This document shows positions 45,479 through 54,116 of a stretch of 64,000 nucleotides of DNA, piece by piece. The stretch's first letter is position 1. Every line of letters begins with the position of its first letter. This DNA is from Ruegeria arenilitoris (GTDB taxonomy: Bacteria; Pseudomonadota; Alphaproteobacteria; Rhodobacterales; Rhodobacteraceae). The notes beneath the pieces are model-generated. The model had not been told where the DNA came from. It was given only the letters and a program-made list of their open reading frames with translations, and did not search any database. A program made the translations under genes and the position numbers. The DNA lies in the NCBI RefSeq assembly GCF_013030265.1, contig NZ_WPZQ01000005.1, positions 310,001 through 374,000 of the forward strand, read 5' to 3'.

Positions 45479-46531
45479 TTATGCGTCCCGCCAATCAAAA
45501 CCATCGTCGCAGAAGGCTGCAAAACGAAGAGAGGTTTCGCTGATACGGATCAGGTCTCCGCTGTTCAGTGCGATGGTACTGAGCACCGGTTTGCCATTCA
45601 GGCGCACAAGGTTGGCCTTACCGCCATGTCCCAGATAGCATTTGCGATCTTCCGGGTCATAAGCAATCACAGCATGGTTGCTGCGCGAGATACCCGTATC
45701 ACCGAAATCGAGCTGAATGGCTTGATCATCGTTACGACCAATCTGCATCAGCCCTTCGGTCAGTGTGACACTGGAGCCGCGGCCCGGACCGCTGGTCACG
45801 ACCAGCCAACCTACGGGGAAGGTTTCTTGTGCAGCTTCGGTCTTGGCCACCGGTTCGGCGGTTTCCATCAGATCCTGAACATGCGTGTCAGCGCGTTCGA
45901 AGCCCAGGAACGTGGTTTTTACGCGCGACCGGCGATCTTCGGCGGGTGCTGGCGCTGCAAGCGGTTCTGGCTGTTTCTCTTGCTCAGGTTCTGCTGCGAC
46001 CTGCTCAGCTTCAACTGGCTCAGCCGGGGCTTCGGGTGCTTCGGCAACCGGTTCAGGCTCAGCGGTGACAGCTTCTGCCGGTGTTTCAGGTTCTGCCGGG
46101 GTCTCTGCTATCTCTTCACTTGTTTCTGCAGATGCCTGCGCGACGGCAGCCAACATATCTTCTTCTTCGGTGCTTTCAGCGGCCTCGGTCGGTGCCACGT
46201 GTAGGGTGACGACCTGTTCCTCTTCGACAGCTTCTGCCTCGACGGCCGGTGCCTCAGCAACAGTTTCTTCAGCTTCGGCAATCTCGCCTTCTTCGGCTTT
46301 TTCTTCGCGCTCGGCGAAGTCAGGCATCTTTTCTTCGGGGATCAGCTCATCGGATTCTTCGTATGAATCGGATGACAGATTACCACCGGCCAATGCCTGA
46401 CGCAGTGCATTGAAATCCGCAATTGGTTCCTGCTGATCTGCGGCTTCTTCTTTGGGCTGCTCGGTTTCGGCTTCTTTGGCTTTGCCGGCACCTTCGAGAA
46501 GCCGGCTGAGAGGGCTTTTGTATTTGAACAT
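45479..46531 (-). CDS. FHA-domain protein with long acidic N-terminal region
   Basis: This is a 350-residue protein. A low-complexity Glu/Ala/Pro-rich region (about 15-240) is followed by a C-terminal forkhead-associated domain that binds phosphothreonine. The FHA core is seen in MQIGRNDDQAIQLDFGDTGISRSNHAVI (conserved Gly-Arg, Ser and Asn-His), then a strand ending ISETSLRF. ATG 46531 is taken over the frame to 46561, as the protein then begins MFKYKSPLSRLLEGAG. It probably reads the phosphorylation state set by the kinase and PP2C phosphatase around it. Confidence 0.9.
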   Translation of the reverse strand: MFKYKSPLSRLLEGAGKAKEAETEQPKEEAADQQEPIADFNALRQALAGGNLSSDSYEESDELIPEEKMPDFAEREEKAEEGEIAEAEETVAEAPAVEAEAVEEEQVVTLHVAPTEAAESTEEEDMLAAVAQASAETSEEIAETPAEPETPAEAVTAEPEPVAEAPEAPAEPVEAEQVAAEPEQEKQPEPLAAPAPAEDRRSRVKTTFLGFERADTHVQDLMETAEPVAKTEAAQETFPVGWLVVTSGPGRGSSVTLTEGLMQIGRNDDQAIQLDFGDTGISRSNHAVIAYDPEDRKCYLGHGGKANLVRLNGKPVLSTIALNSGDLIRISETSLRFAAFCDDGFDWRDA

Positions 46532-46743
46532 GGTGTCGACACCTTTTTGAATTCTGGGCATGGGGGTTGAGAACCCACGCGTCTGCTACTGTCCTCTGCG
46601 CGCAAGTTGCGCAGTGGTACTGATGATTGAAAAAACCAGAGAACTCTTACTTTCCGCGGCGGGCCGGTCCCCGTCAGGATGGCTGTTCAGGCAGCCACCC
46701 TCAGCAAAACACACACTGGCGGATTACAATTGAACCGGTCAGA

Positions 46744-48936
46744 CTACTCCTGCGCTAACTGCATGACAGCAGTTGTCTCGGCCCCGTTGCGCAAAACAGT
46801 CAGTCGCGCTTCGGGTTGATCATTGGAAACAAGCTGGGCCAACGCCTCATCCAGACTTTCCGGACTATCGATGACCGTGTCGGAGTTGTTTTCCCGCAGC
46901 AAGATATCCCCTTGTTGCAGCCCACCGGCATGCGCAGCAGGCACATTGGTGACAACGGTCTGCCAACCTGCATCAGAGGTATTGCGCACGGTCAGGCCAT
47001 ACCCGTTCTCAAGACCGAACATGCGGATTGCGGGGAGGGCGAGCAGACCATTCTTGGCCCGTGTCTCACCGATGGGGCGATACCGCGCCGCGACGCGAAT
47101 ATAACCGTCAGGATCCACCTTGAGGTCGTCCAGTACCTGCGCAGCAAAGGTTGCATCTGCACGAACCGGTTTTCCGTTCAGCGTATAGATAGCTGCTCCG
47201 CGCTTGACCCAGTCACCGATGACGGACATGTCCCGGTTAGGATCGACGCCGGTAATCGCGATAGTGCTGCCGGTCGAGGCACGCCGCTTGGCCGTTGCAA
47301 ATGGGATTTCGACGTCCCAGTGTCCAAAGGCAACCTGGTTCTCAGCCAGATTCACGGGCGTGGCAGGGGCCGGAGTTTCAGCTGCGGCTGTAGCGGCTTC
47401 TTCCGCAGAAGGTTCTGCAGCTGCGGTTGGCGTTTCTTCCGGCTGAACCTCGACAGGCGTAGTCTGAGGCTGCTCAACAGGTTCGCTTTGTGCCTGCTCG
47501 ACAGGCTGTTCCTGTGCTGCTGAATTGTTCTGGGCAGTTTCTGTTTCTTCCGCTGCCGCAGGTGTCGGTTCTGCCGGAGCCTCTGCCGTCTGTTCAGCAG
47601 GCTCGGGGGTCGGAGCTTGCGTTTCAGGTGCAGGAGTTACCTCAGCTGTCTCTGCCGGGGCTTCGGGCTCGGACTTGTCACCCGACAATACGAAAAAGCC
47701 ACCTGCAGCAAGTGCCACCGCCACAACGGCTGCACCAGCAATCATCTTGCCGCTGCCGCCTGATCCACTCTGCACCACCGTATCAACGGCAGCTGGGGTG
47801 TCCTCACTGGCAGCAAACTTGGCCTGTTCGTCGTCTTTCTTGTCTTCGTTGCCCAATGCGAGATCGGAGTTGCCTGCCAAAAGCGCTGTCACGACCGCCT
47901 CGGCATTCTCGCTTTCCGCTTTGATGCGGGCCTGTTCGGCCTCTTCATCCTTGCGATCCATACCAACGATCACCGAAACCGGACGGTAAGCGAACGAGTC
48001 GAACATCACGCCGGGGCCGCGGAACATGCGCAGCCAGTCCAGCGCAGTTTGCAGGCGATCGGTTGCATGAACCTCCATCGCCTTGTCGATAGCTTCAAGG
48101 AAACCCTCGGGGTATCCTTCGAAACGACCGACCAGTGGAGTGTAGGGATCCGGCTGACCATTGTTGAAAGCAGTCAGGCGGGATTGACCGTCAACCGGAC
48201 GTTCGCCGCTGATGGCGTGATACAATGTGGCGGCAAGTACATAGAGGTCACTGCTAGGCCCCTGTTCGGCACCGCGAACATAAAACTCGTGCGGGGAATA
48301 GCCGTCCTTGATCACCCGAAGCGTCAAAAGCGCCGCAGTCTTGTTGGCGGCCTGCTCGCGGGCGGCGCCAAAGTCGATCAGGACAGGCTCACCATTTTCA
48401 TCGATCAGGATGTTATCGGGCGAAATATCACGATGCAGCATGCCGCTCTGGTGAATGAACGACACCGCTGACAGCATTTTTTCGGTTACCTGAACAATGA
48501 AATCCGGACCGGATTCATTCTCAGGATCGTCCATGTAATCCAACAGGTCGCAACCGCGGATCAGATCCATCGCGATATATGCAGTGTTGTTGTCCTCAAA
48601 GACCTGATGCACATCGACGATGTTGGGGTGAACCAGGCGTGCATGGTTGCGGGCCTCTTGAATAAAGAGGTCAACAATCGCGCTCAGATCTTCTTTGTAG
48701 GCCGGATCAGCGGGTTCGACATGATCACCGTCGCGGCGGCAAAGCGCACCCGGATAGCACTCTTTGATGACGACATCACGCTCTAGGCTATCGCGTGCAA
48801 GATAGGTGATCCCAAAGCCGCCATTGCTCAGAAAGCGAAGGATCTCATACTGGCCACGCAACAGTTTTGCACCTGGTTGCAGACCTTGAATCTGTGGTTC
48901 GTCGTGCGATGCACCGACAGCCTGGTTATGGCTCAT
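46744..48936 (-). CDS. transmembrane Ser/Thr protein kinase with periplasmic PDZ-like domain
   Basis: This is a 730-residue Hanks-type kinase. The kinase domain spans about residues 28-305, with SNGGFGITY (glycine loop), VIKE (K58), HRDISPDN (catalytic D170) and DFG (188-190). After a linker, one membrane helix (about 398-417) leads to a Pro/Ala/Glu/Gln-rich spacer (about 418-540). The C-terminal periplasmic part ends in a PDZ-like fold (AGGLQQGDILLREN). Start ATG 48936 follows GGGTAGAA. A 212-base gap with a weak GGCTG/CAGCC hairpin (46681-46696) separates it from the FHA gene, so it may be its own unit. It is likely an envelope-sensing kinase for the FHA/PP2C proteins. Confidence 0.92.
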   Translation of the reverse strand: MSHNQAVGASHDEPQIQGLQPGAKLLRGQYEILRFLSNGGFGITYLARDSLERDVVIKECYPGALCRRDGDHVEPADPAYKEDLSAIVDLFIQEARNHARLVHPNIVDVHQVFEDNNTAYIAMDLIRGCDLLDYMDDPENESGPDFIVQVTEKMLSAVSFIHQSGMLHRDISPDNILIDENGEPVLIDFGAAREQAANKTAALLTLRVIKDGYSPHEFYVRGAEQGPSSDLYVLAATLYHAISGERPVDGQSRLTAFNNGQPDPYTPLVGRFEGYPEGFLEAIDKAMEVHATDRLQTALDWLRMFRGPGVMFDSFAYRPVSVIVGMDRKDEEAEQARIKAESENAEAVVTALLAGNSDLALGNEDKKDDEQAKFAASEDTPAAVDTVVQSGSGGSGKMIAGAAVVAVALAAGGFFVLSGDKSEPEAPAETAEVTPAPETQAPTPEPAEQTAEAPAEPTPAAAEETETAQNNSAAQEQPVEQAQSEPVEQPQTTPVEVQPEETPTAAAEPSAEEAATAAAETPAPATPVNLAENQVAFGHWDVEIPFATAKRRASTGSTIAITGVDPNRDMSVIGDWVKRGAAIYTLNGKPVRADATFAAQVLDDLKVDPDGYIRVAARYRPIGETRAKNGLLALPAIRMFGLENGYGLTVRNTSDAGWQTVVTNVPAAHAGGLQQGDILLRENNSDTVIDSPESLDEALAQLVSNDQPEARLTVLRNGAETTAVMQLAQE

Positions 48937-49157
48937 TTCTACCCGCCCATATTACTCGTTTTGCGGCCTTATTTAACAGGGTTAAAAACCCGCGAACTCA
49001 TAACCAGACACAACCGCAGGACACTTGAGAACGGTTAGACGTTTCAAATTTGACTTTATTGGGGCCGCCTCATGGCTTCACTAAGGATCGTTTTTTGCGA
49101 ACATCTATATGTTGTTTTTATGGTGGGTGTAAAAACCATATATAGATATGATGGGCC
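48937..49157. other. kinase promoter region
   Basis: This gap lies between the kinase start and the terminator of the GTPase array. It has a small dyad GGGTT-AAA-AACCC (48979-48991) close to the kinase start and the long inverted repeat at 49103-49147. No gene was seen. Confidence 0.4.
49103..49147. repeat. long imperfect inverted repeat upstream of the kinase gene
   Basis: Two AT-rich arms of 18 bases (49103-49120 and 49130-49147) share ATCTATAT at the outer end and TTTTTA at the inner end. A G-rich 9-base centre separates them. It is located between the array terminator and the kinase gene, so it may be an operator or a second, weak terminator. Confidence 0.55.
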
Positions 49158-49181
49158 AAAAAAATGGGGGCAGTTGCCCCC
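49158..49181 (-). terminator. rho-independent terminator of the dynamin-like GTPase array
   Basis: On the minus strand a GGGGGC/GCCCCC stem with a four-base loop is followed by A then seven T residues (A-run 49158-49164 on the plus strand). It ends the array, 95 bases past the last stop. Confidence 0.92.
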
Positions 49182-49276
49182 GATATGTTCGTTTGGTCTA
49201 CGAATTCGAAACAATGCGAATCTGATTCCGATGGATTCGATTCGCCGCACTGCGGCTCAATCAATGCGTGAACTTA

Positions 49277-50563
49277 TCATGTCCCGGTTTTTGTCTGCGC
49301 AGATTCGACTGTGCTTCCGGCCCATGCAAGGTTGTCGCTGAGCTGAGCGAGTATGCCGATTGCATCTTTGAGCGGGGCATCACCACTCTCGAACTGAAGC
49401 AAAAGCAGCAGGTCTGTGGCCTTTTCGAATTCGCCGGGAATCCAATCTGCTTCCGGGTCAATTTCAGCACCACTTTCCAGGCGTTCAGCGAAGTCCTCAA
49501 CAATTTCCTGACAGCTTTGGAGGAAGGCTGCCGGTTCGATATCCGAGGAATCGCGAAGATCTTCGTAGATGCTGGCGATGGCGGCCAGCCAATCCTCTAG
49601 GATAGGATTGTTCAGAGGCGGAAGGGCCGAGCCAAGGCTCGACTGAATGGAACGATTGTCGGGTTCAGGTTCTTCAGATTTGTCGCCGGTCAGTTCATCC
49701 AGATATGGCATGAAATGTTCCGACAGATCTTTGCGGGCTGCATCCAGATCACTTTGACGACGATCCGATGCGGCCTCGAGAACCTGCTCAGCCAGATTCT
49801 GACCGCCACAGGTTTCCCAAAGTGCAAAATCGGGTTCAGGCTCCTTCGCCATGGCGCGCACGGCAACCGGCGTACCAATCGGAACGACAGATCGGAACAT
49901 GCCGGCCTTTTCTTTCTCAAGGCGCGAAAGAACCCGGTCCAAGGCATCGCTGACATGAGGAAGGTCGGCATGGGTGACGGCCAACAGGCTGTTGGCTCGC
50001 AGTTCTTCCGGAACCTGCGCCCAAAGGTGCCGTTCCGTTTCGCGCCATGCGTTTGCACCGTTGGTACACCAGATCGCGCAATCGACGAATTTCAACAGGT
50101 CCAGGGTTGGCTTGTATGTCTCGTCCAAGGCGCCGGTACCCGGCAGATCAAACAATGAGATTTCGCGCAGGGCAGGGGTATTCAACCCTACGGAAATAAA
50201 GTCGGGATTGTCAGCGGCTGCCTTCTCAAGCGCGATACCAGAGTAGACTTTGGGTTCTTTGTCCCACCAGCCAACCGTGGTTTCCGGGGTATCGGCATAA
50301 GCGACGATCACCAGCGGCAGTTTCAGATGCTGAGGCCCGGTCGGCAGGATGTCTGCGCCAGCCAGCATATTTGCCAGGCTGGATTTACCTGCACCAAACT
50401 CGCCGGCAAAACCGATAGAGACGGCGTTCGACAACCGCTCGGCATGGGCCAGCGCCCGTGTGCGCATATCATCCAATTCGGGCGTGGACGGCTGCTTTTC
50501 GGTCGCGTTGAGAAAACGCTCCAGCTGCCGCACCTCCTGCTCGGTTCCGGGAAATTCGATCAC
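49277..50563 (-). CDS. dynamin-superfamily-like small GTPase (module A)
   Basis: This is a 428-residue P-loop GTPase. It has GEFGAGKS (54-61, Walker A), DLPG (139-142, switch II) and THAD at 197-200 where G4 (N/TKxD) is expected. A conserved AWRETER block near 172-178 is shared with the 54117-55910 product. The C-terminal half (about 230-428) is helical and acidic, without a membrane span. The ATG overlaps the large-GTPase stop by four bases, so the two proteins are made together. A heteromeric complex with it is likely (inference). Biochemical activity is not shown, and the absence of a canonical NKxD leaves nucleotide specificity open. Confidence 0.8.
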   Translation of the reverse strand: MIEFPGTEQEVRQLERFLNATEKQPSTPELDDMRTRALAHAERLSNAVSIGFAGEFGAGKSSLANMLAGADILPTGPQHLKLPLVIVAYADTPETTVGWWDKEPKVYSGIALEKAAADNPDFISVGLNTPALREISLFDLPGTGALDETYKPTLDLLKFVDCAIWCTNGANAWRETERHLWAQVPEELRANSLLAVTHADLPHVSDALDRVLSRLEKEKAGMFRSVVPIGTPVAVRAMAKEPEPDFALWETCGGQNLAEQVLEAASDRRQSDLDAARKDLSEHFMPYLDELTGDKSEEPEPDNRSIQSSLGSALPPLNNPILEDWLAAIASIYEDLRDSSDIEPAAFLQSCQEIVEDFAERLESGAEIDPEADWIPGEFEKATDLLLLLQFESGDAPLKDAIGILAQLSDNLAWAGSTVESAQTKTGT

Positions 50564-52602
50564 TCGGCAGCCTCCGCTTGTATATCTTCCGCGTGTTCTG
50601 ATCCAAATGCCGATCCCAGCTCATCTGCGATGCGGCGCGCACGGTCGAAATCGGCCTGCGCTTCGGTTCGGGCGCATGTTTCGCCCGAGCCGGTGCGGTT
50701 TTCAAGATGGCCTGCAAGCAGAGCCAGAAAATGATCCAGAACCGTGTTCAAACGCTCCATCAGATCACCGCGTGCAGTATCGACCAGATCGTCCCCAATC
50801 ATCTCGAATTCCTGCACAATCATCTTTTCAGCGCGCGAAACCACGCTATTGCGCGAGATCAGCCGGGACAGCCAATTGACGCGCAGTTCCACCGTAATGC
50901 CGCGGGTCAGAGCGGTCGTGTCCGGGCGGAACCACCGCACAGCACTGGTGTTCATGCGGTTGTCAGCCGGTTCCTGCCAGCCGGGCAGGGCGCGCAGTGC
51001 AGCATTGCTCTGCATATCGATCGCATAAAGCTCGCTCAGCATCCGCTGGCGCACCACTTGTGTCGCACCCTGTACCAGCTCACGCATCCGTTCCCGCAGA
51101 GGGGTGAAGTTCAGTTCGGTCGCGCCACCTTTGGCAAGCAGGGGCGATTGCCCATCTGGTCCACGAACAACGTTAGAAACCGCCTCGGACACGGTGTCGT
51201 CCATAACGCCGCGCAAGTTGGCAAGGACATCGTCCATATCCTTGGTTATCTCGTTTGTTTTGTCAGCTACCAGTTCGCGCAACGAGGCAAGGGTCTTGTC
51301 ATTCTCATCTGCATTCTGAGCAGTCGAGTCATCCTCGCTCTCCAGCACGCGCAGCCGTGCAGTGCTGCGCTCGAGTTCACCCTGAGCAAAGCTGTTGAGA
51401 TGTTGCCATGCCATCCGCAACTGTTCACTGCGCGGGCCATCCGTCAGAGCGGTTGTCACATGTCGACGTAAATCAGGCAGGCCCGAAGCGATCATTGCTG
51501 CAAAGCGCAGAACCGCCTCGCGGCTGATAGGGCCGGGGCCTTGTTTGATCTCTTCGACCCCATCCAGATACTGCTTCATCTGTTCTGGATGCGCGCGCAG
51601 CCAGGCCAGAACTGCATCGTGATTGATGCCTGTCTCATCGCCGGTCAACGCATAGTGCGCCCACTGAGCACTGCCCATCAATACATCGATGTTCGAGTTC
51701 CCCAGCGCCTTTTCCAAGCCATCAAGCACATCTGCACGGACTTTACCTGCATCTTCTGCACCGCCGCCAAGCTCATCCACGCGGTTGATGAAAACGACGA
51801 TCTGGCCCAACTCCAGCGCTTGCATTAGCCGGAACAGCTTCAAGTCAGCACGCGAGAGGGCCTGATGCGCAGAAAGGACGACGACGAAGAAATCAGATTC
51901 CTTGAGGTACTGCCGCGAGATTTCTTCGCGGATCAGCAAGGGGTCGTTAACGCCGGGCGTGTCGGTAACGGTCAGGGGGTAGGGGAAGTGACCAATGTCA
52001 AAATAGACCTCGGCCTTCCGCGTGATGTCGCTATAGAGCCCGCGATCCGAACCCGGATCGTGCTCTTCCTCATCTGAGGGGTCATCACCGGCGCACACAT
52101 AGCGGGCCAGATCGTCCGAAGTCAGCTCTTCCAGGTCGTGTTGCTGGCCTAACAGCTGCTCGTAACTGTCACCAAGACGCAGGCGGGCGCGCGTTTTCAT
52201 CGCCTCGACCTGTTCTTCGATCATCTCGCGCTTATAGCTGTCCTCATCATCGGGGAACATGTTGCGCAGCTCTTCGCCTTCGGCGATGAGGGCTTGCCAT
52301 TGGCGGTTGTCAAAGAAATGGAACTCGGCCCCCGCCTTGCGTCCTGAGGGATGACCGAAATGCATGTCGGTAATGACTGTGGTCCAAGGGTTCACATCAG
52401 AAGGCAGGAATTCTGCCTGACCGGTGAAGCCGTTGATAAGTCGGGATTTCCCGGCCTTGATCTGACCGACGAAGGCGATCGATGGTTTCAGATTTGATAG
52501 GTCATCAACGATGCGCGAAATGAACTGACGGGTTTCGTCATTGCTCACTTCATTCATGTCGTTTGCGATGCGTATTAACTCACGACGATCAGATTCACTC
52601 AT
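50560..52602 (-). CDS. large dynamin-like GTPase (module A)
   Basis: This is a 680-residue bacterial dynamin-like protein. The GTPase domain has GQIKAGKS (46-53), the switch-I-like LPSDVNPWT, DTPG (214-217) and NRVD (273-276), all in normal register. Long helical stretches follow (about 290-640), as in the stalk/bundle of dynamin-like proteins, ending with an acidic tail. Such proteins bind and reshape membranes on GTP binding. ATG 52602 after TTGGGG is preferred to a GTG six codons upstream. It is paralogous to 55919-57931 throughout the GTPase domain, and coupled to the small GTPase by a 4-base overlap. Confidence 0.88.
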   Translation of the reverse strand: MSESDRRELIRIANDMNEVSNDETRQFISRIVDDLSNLKPSIAFVGQIKAGKSRLINGFTGQAEFLPSDVNPWTTVITDMHFGHPSGRKAGAEFHFFDNRQWQALIAEGEELRNMFPDDEDSYKREMIEEQVEAMKTRARLRLGDSYEQLLGQQHDLEELTSDDLARYVCAGDDPSDEEEHDPGSDRGLYSDITRKAEVYFDIGHFPYPLTVTDTPGVNDPLLIREEISRQYLKESDFFVVVLSAHQALSRADLKLFRLMQALELGQIVVFINRVDELGGGAEDAGKVRADVLDGLEKALGNSNIDVLMGSAQWAHYALTGDETGINHDAVLAWLRAHPEQMKQYLDGVEEIKQGPGPISREAVLRFAAMIASGLPDLRRHVTTALTDGPRSEQLRMAWQHLNSFAQGELERSTARLRVLESEDDSTAQNADENDKTLASLRELVADKTNEITKDMDDVLANLRGVMDDTVSEAVSNVVRGPDGQSPLLAKGGATELNFTPLRERMRELVQGATQVVRQRMLSELYAIDMQSNAALRALPGWQEPADNRMNTSAVRWFRPDTTALTRGITVELRVNWLSRLISRNSVVSRAEKMIVQEFEMIGDDLVDTARGDLMERLNTVLDHFLALLAGHLENRTGSGETCARTEAQADFDRARRIADELGSAFGSEHAEDIQAEAAE

Positions 52603-52674
52603 AACATTTACCCCAAGCACTCGTATTCAAGGATCGACTCAACAGAAATAATGAATGTTTTGGGGAGACGGTCA

Positions 52675-53565
52675 TTAGGCCGTCTCCCGTATGGATTTCC
52701 ACAGACTAACTACAGCACCCAGCTTGCGCGCCTCATGTACGGCAGCAGCAACGTTCTTGCCGTCGCGCAGCAGGGCAAGTCCGGCACCTTGTCCGCCTGC
52801 CGGGCGCATCACGATCAACTGCGGATGCGTGAGGGTTGTTGCGCTGTCAGCGTCCCAACCGGCAAGATCCTTGGCAAAGTTCTGCAACAATGCCTGATCC
52901 GGATGCAGGGGTTGTCCCTCGGTACATGCGCCGTCCAGTTGCGTGGCGCTGCTATCGCTGGCAGAAAGGAAACGGCCCAAGGCAAAACGCTCGGCACCGT
53001 CAAAGAAGCGTTGCGCCATACCCAAACCTTCAGGAACAGCGGCTTGTTCAATCGCCGAGGGTTCTTGCTCGGAATCTGGCGCGTCTAATGCCACGTCCTC
53101 GATATCCGGAACGATCGAAACCCGAGGTTCCGCAGGCAATTCAATCTGAGCACAGGCGCTTTCGATCTCTGAATAGGTGATGCCCACATCATCTGCTTCC
53201 AGCGCAGTATCCGGGCGTACAGACACCAGTTGGAGCGGGCCAGGCGCGGCGGCGATATTTGAAACAAGCTGGGCCAGCTTTTCCGTCAAAGCCTCGCGCG
53301 GCTCGGTTTCGAAATCCGGTACGGAACCGGTGCTGGCACCAAATACGTCGGTCACTCGAGAGCTGTTGACCTCAACCGCGAGGCAGTTGCCATTTGGCGA
53401 TGTAAACTCAAGTCGACGCGGCAGAATAGTGCCGCGTATCACACGAAGCACATCTGACCGGCGGGCATCAGCCGTTTCCCCCGGCAGCTGAATCGCGGGC
53501 GACAAACGAGGTCGCGCTGACCGCCCGATGTCTTCGAGCATGTCGAGTATTTCTGTATCCATCAT
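52675..53565 (-). CDS. protein of unknown function in the GTPase array
   Basis: This is a 296-residue soluble product beginning MMDTEILDMLEDIGRSARP. It has a predicted mixed alpha/beta N-terminal part with LPRRLEFTSPNGNCLAVEVNSSRV, an acidic middle and a C-terminal helix-rich part. No signal, membrane helix or known motif was recognised. Start 53565 is preceded by GAGGGGG. It lies 23 bases after the roadblock-like gene and 72 before the large GTPase. It may be an adaptor, but nothing shows this directly. Confidence 0.8.
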   Translation of the reverse strand: MMDTEILDMLEDIGRSARPRLSPAIQLPGETADARRSDVLRVIRGTILPRRLEFTSPNGNCLAVEVNSSRVTDVFGASTGSVPDFETEPREALTEKLAQLVSNIAAAPGPLQLVSVRPDTALEADDVGITYSEIESACAQIELPAEPRVSIVPDIEDVALDAPDSEQEPSAIEQAAVPEGLGMAQRFFDGAERFALGRFLSASDSSATQLDGACTEGQPLHPDQALLQNFAKDLAGWDADSATTLTHPQLIVMRPAGGQGAGLALLRDGKNVAAAVHEARKLGAVVSLWKSIRETA

Positions 53566-53588
53566 CCCGTGACCCCCTCTGGTCCCGT

Positions 53589-53990
53589 CTAAACTGCGGC
53601 CGCAACCGGCCCCAGGCTGAGATGTGATTTCGTAAGCGCCAGCCCGATATTTGCGCTGTCGCGGCAGATGTAGCAGACCACATGTTCAGGATATTCCTTG
53701 GTCCGCAGAAAGATGTGCAGCCGGTCATTCGAAAACACGGCGATTTCCCCAAATCCCGGATTTTCCGAATCCTGAACACCTGCTGCACGCAGAAGTTTTT
53801 CGAATGCTTTCACACCCTGACCCTGAAACAGATTGGCCACCGCAACTGCCAGAGTATCCAGAACTTCCTCACTCTCTGGCTCTGTGGTTTTGGTTCCCAA
53901 CAGCATTCCGGTTTCCATATCTACATATCCGGCTGCGATGCAGTCGGGGATGGTTTCCATTGCTGTTGTCAACGCAGCTTCGATTGTCAT
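53589..53990 (-). CDS. small roadblock/LC7-like protein (tentative)
   Basis: This is a 133-residue product with an N-terminal beta-hairpin pattern (CIAAGYVDMETGMLLGTKT), a helix (EVLDTLAVAVANLFQG), and C-terminal strands HIFLRTKEYPEHVVCYICRDSANIGLA. This order and the closing NIGLAL block resemble roadblock/LC7 (MglB-like) domains, which act with small GTPases as activators or scaffolds. That a roadblock-like protein lies among GTPase genes adds weight. The fold call is by eye and needs structure comparison. Start ATG 53990; the 126 bases upstream contain the hairpin at 54011-54049. Confidence 0.6.
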   Translation of the reverse strand: MTIEAALTTAMETIPDCIAAGYVDMETGMLLGTKTTEPESEEVLDTLAVAVANLFQGQGVKAFEKLLRAAGVQDSENPGFGEIAVFSNDRLHIFLRTKEYPEHVVCYICRDSANIGLALTKSHLSLGPVAAAV

Positions 53991-54010
53991 CTAAAAACCT
54001 GCAACCCTAT

Positions 54011-54049
54011 AAAAATCCTTCAGGCGCAACGGGTTATAACCGTCGCGCC
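54011..54049 (-). terminator. terminator-like hairpin inside the GTPase array
   Basis: On the minus strand GGCGC/GCGCC (54045-54049 with 54023-54027) and an inner GGTT/AACC form a long bulged stem. TTTTT follows eight bases later (A-run 54011-54015 on the plus strand). It may split the array into two transcription units or give partial read-through. Confidence 0.6.
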
Positions 54050-54116
54050 GCTGATTAACATCATTATCCGACACCGCAAATGAAAATCGACATGCGGCCG
54101 GAAAGGAGGCGGACGG

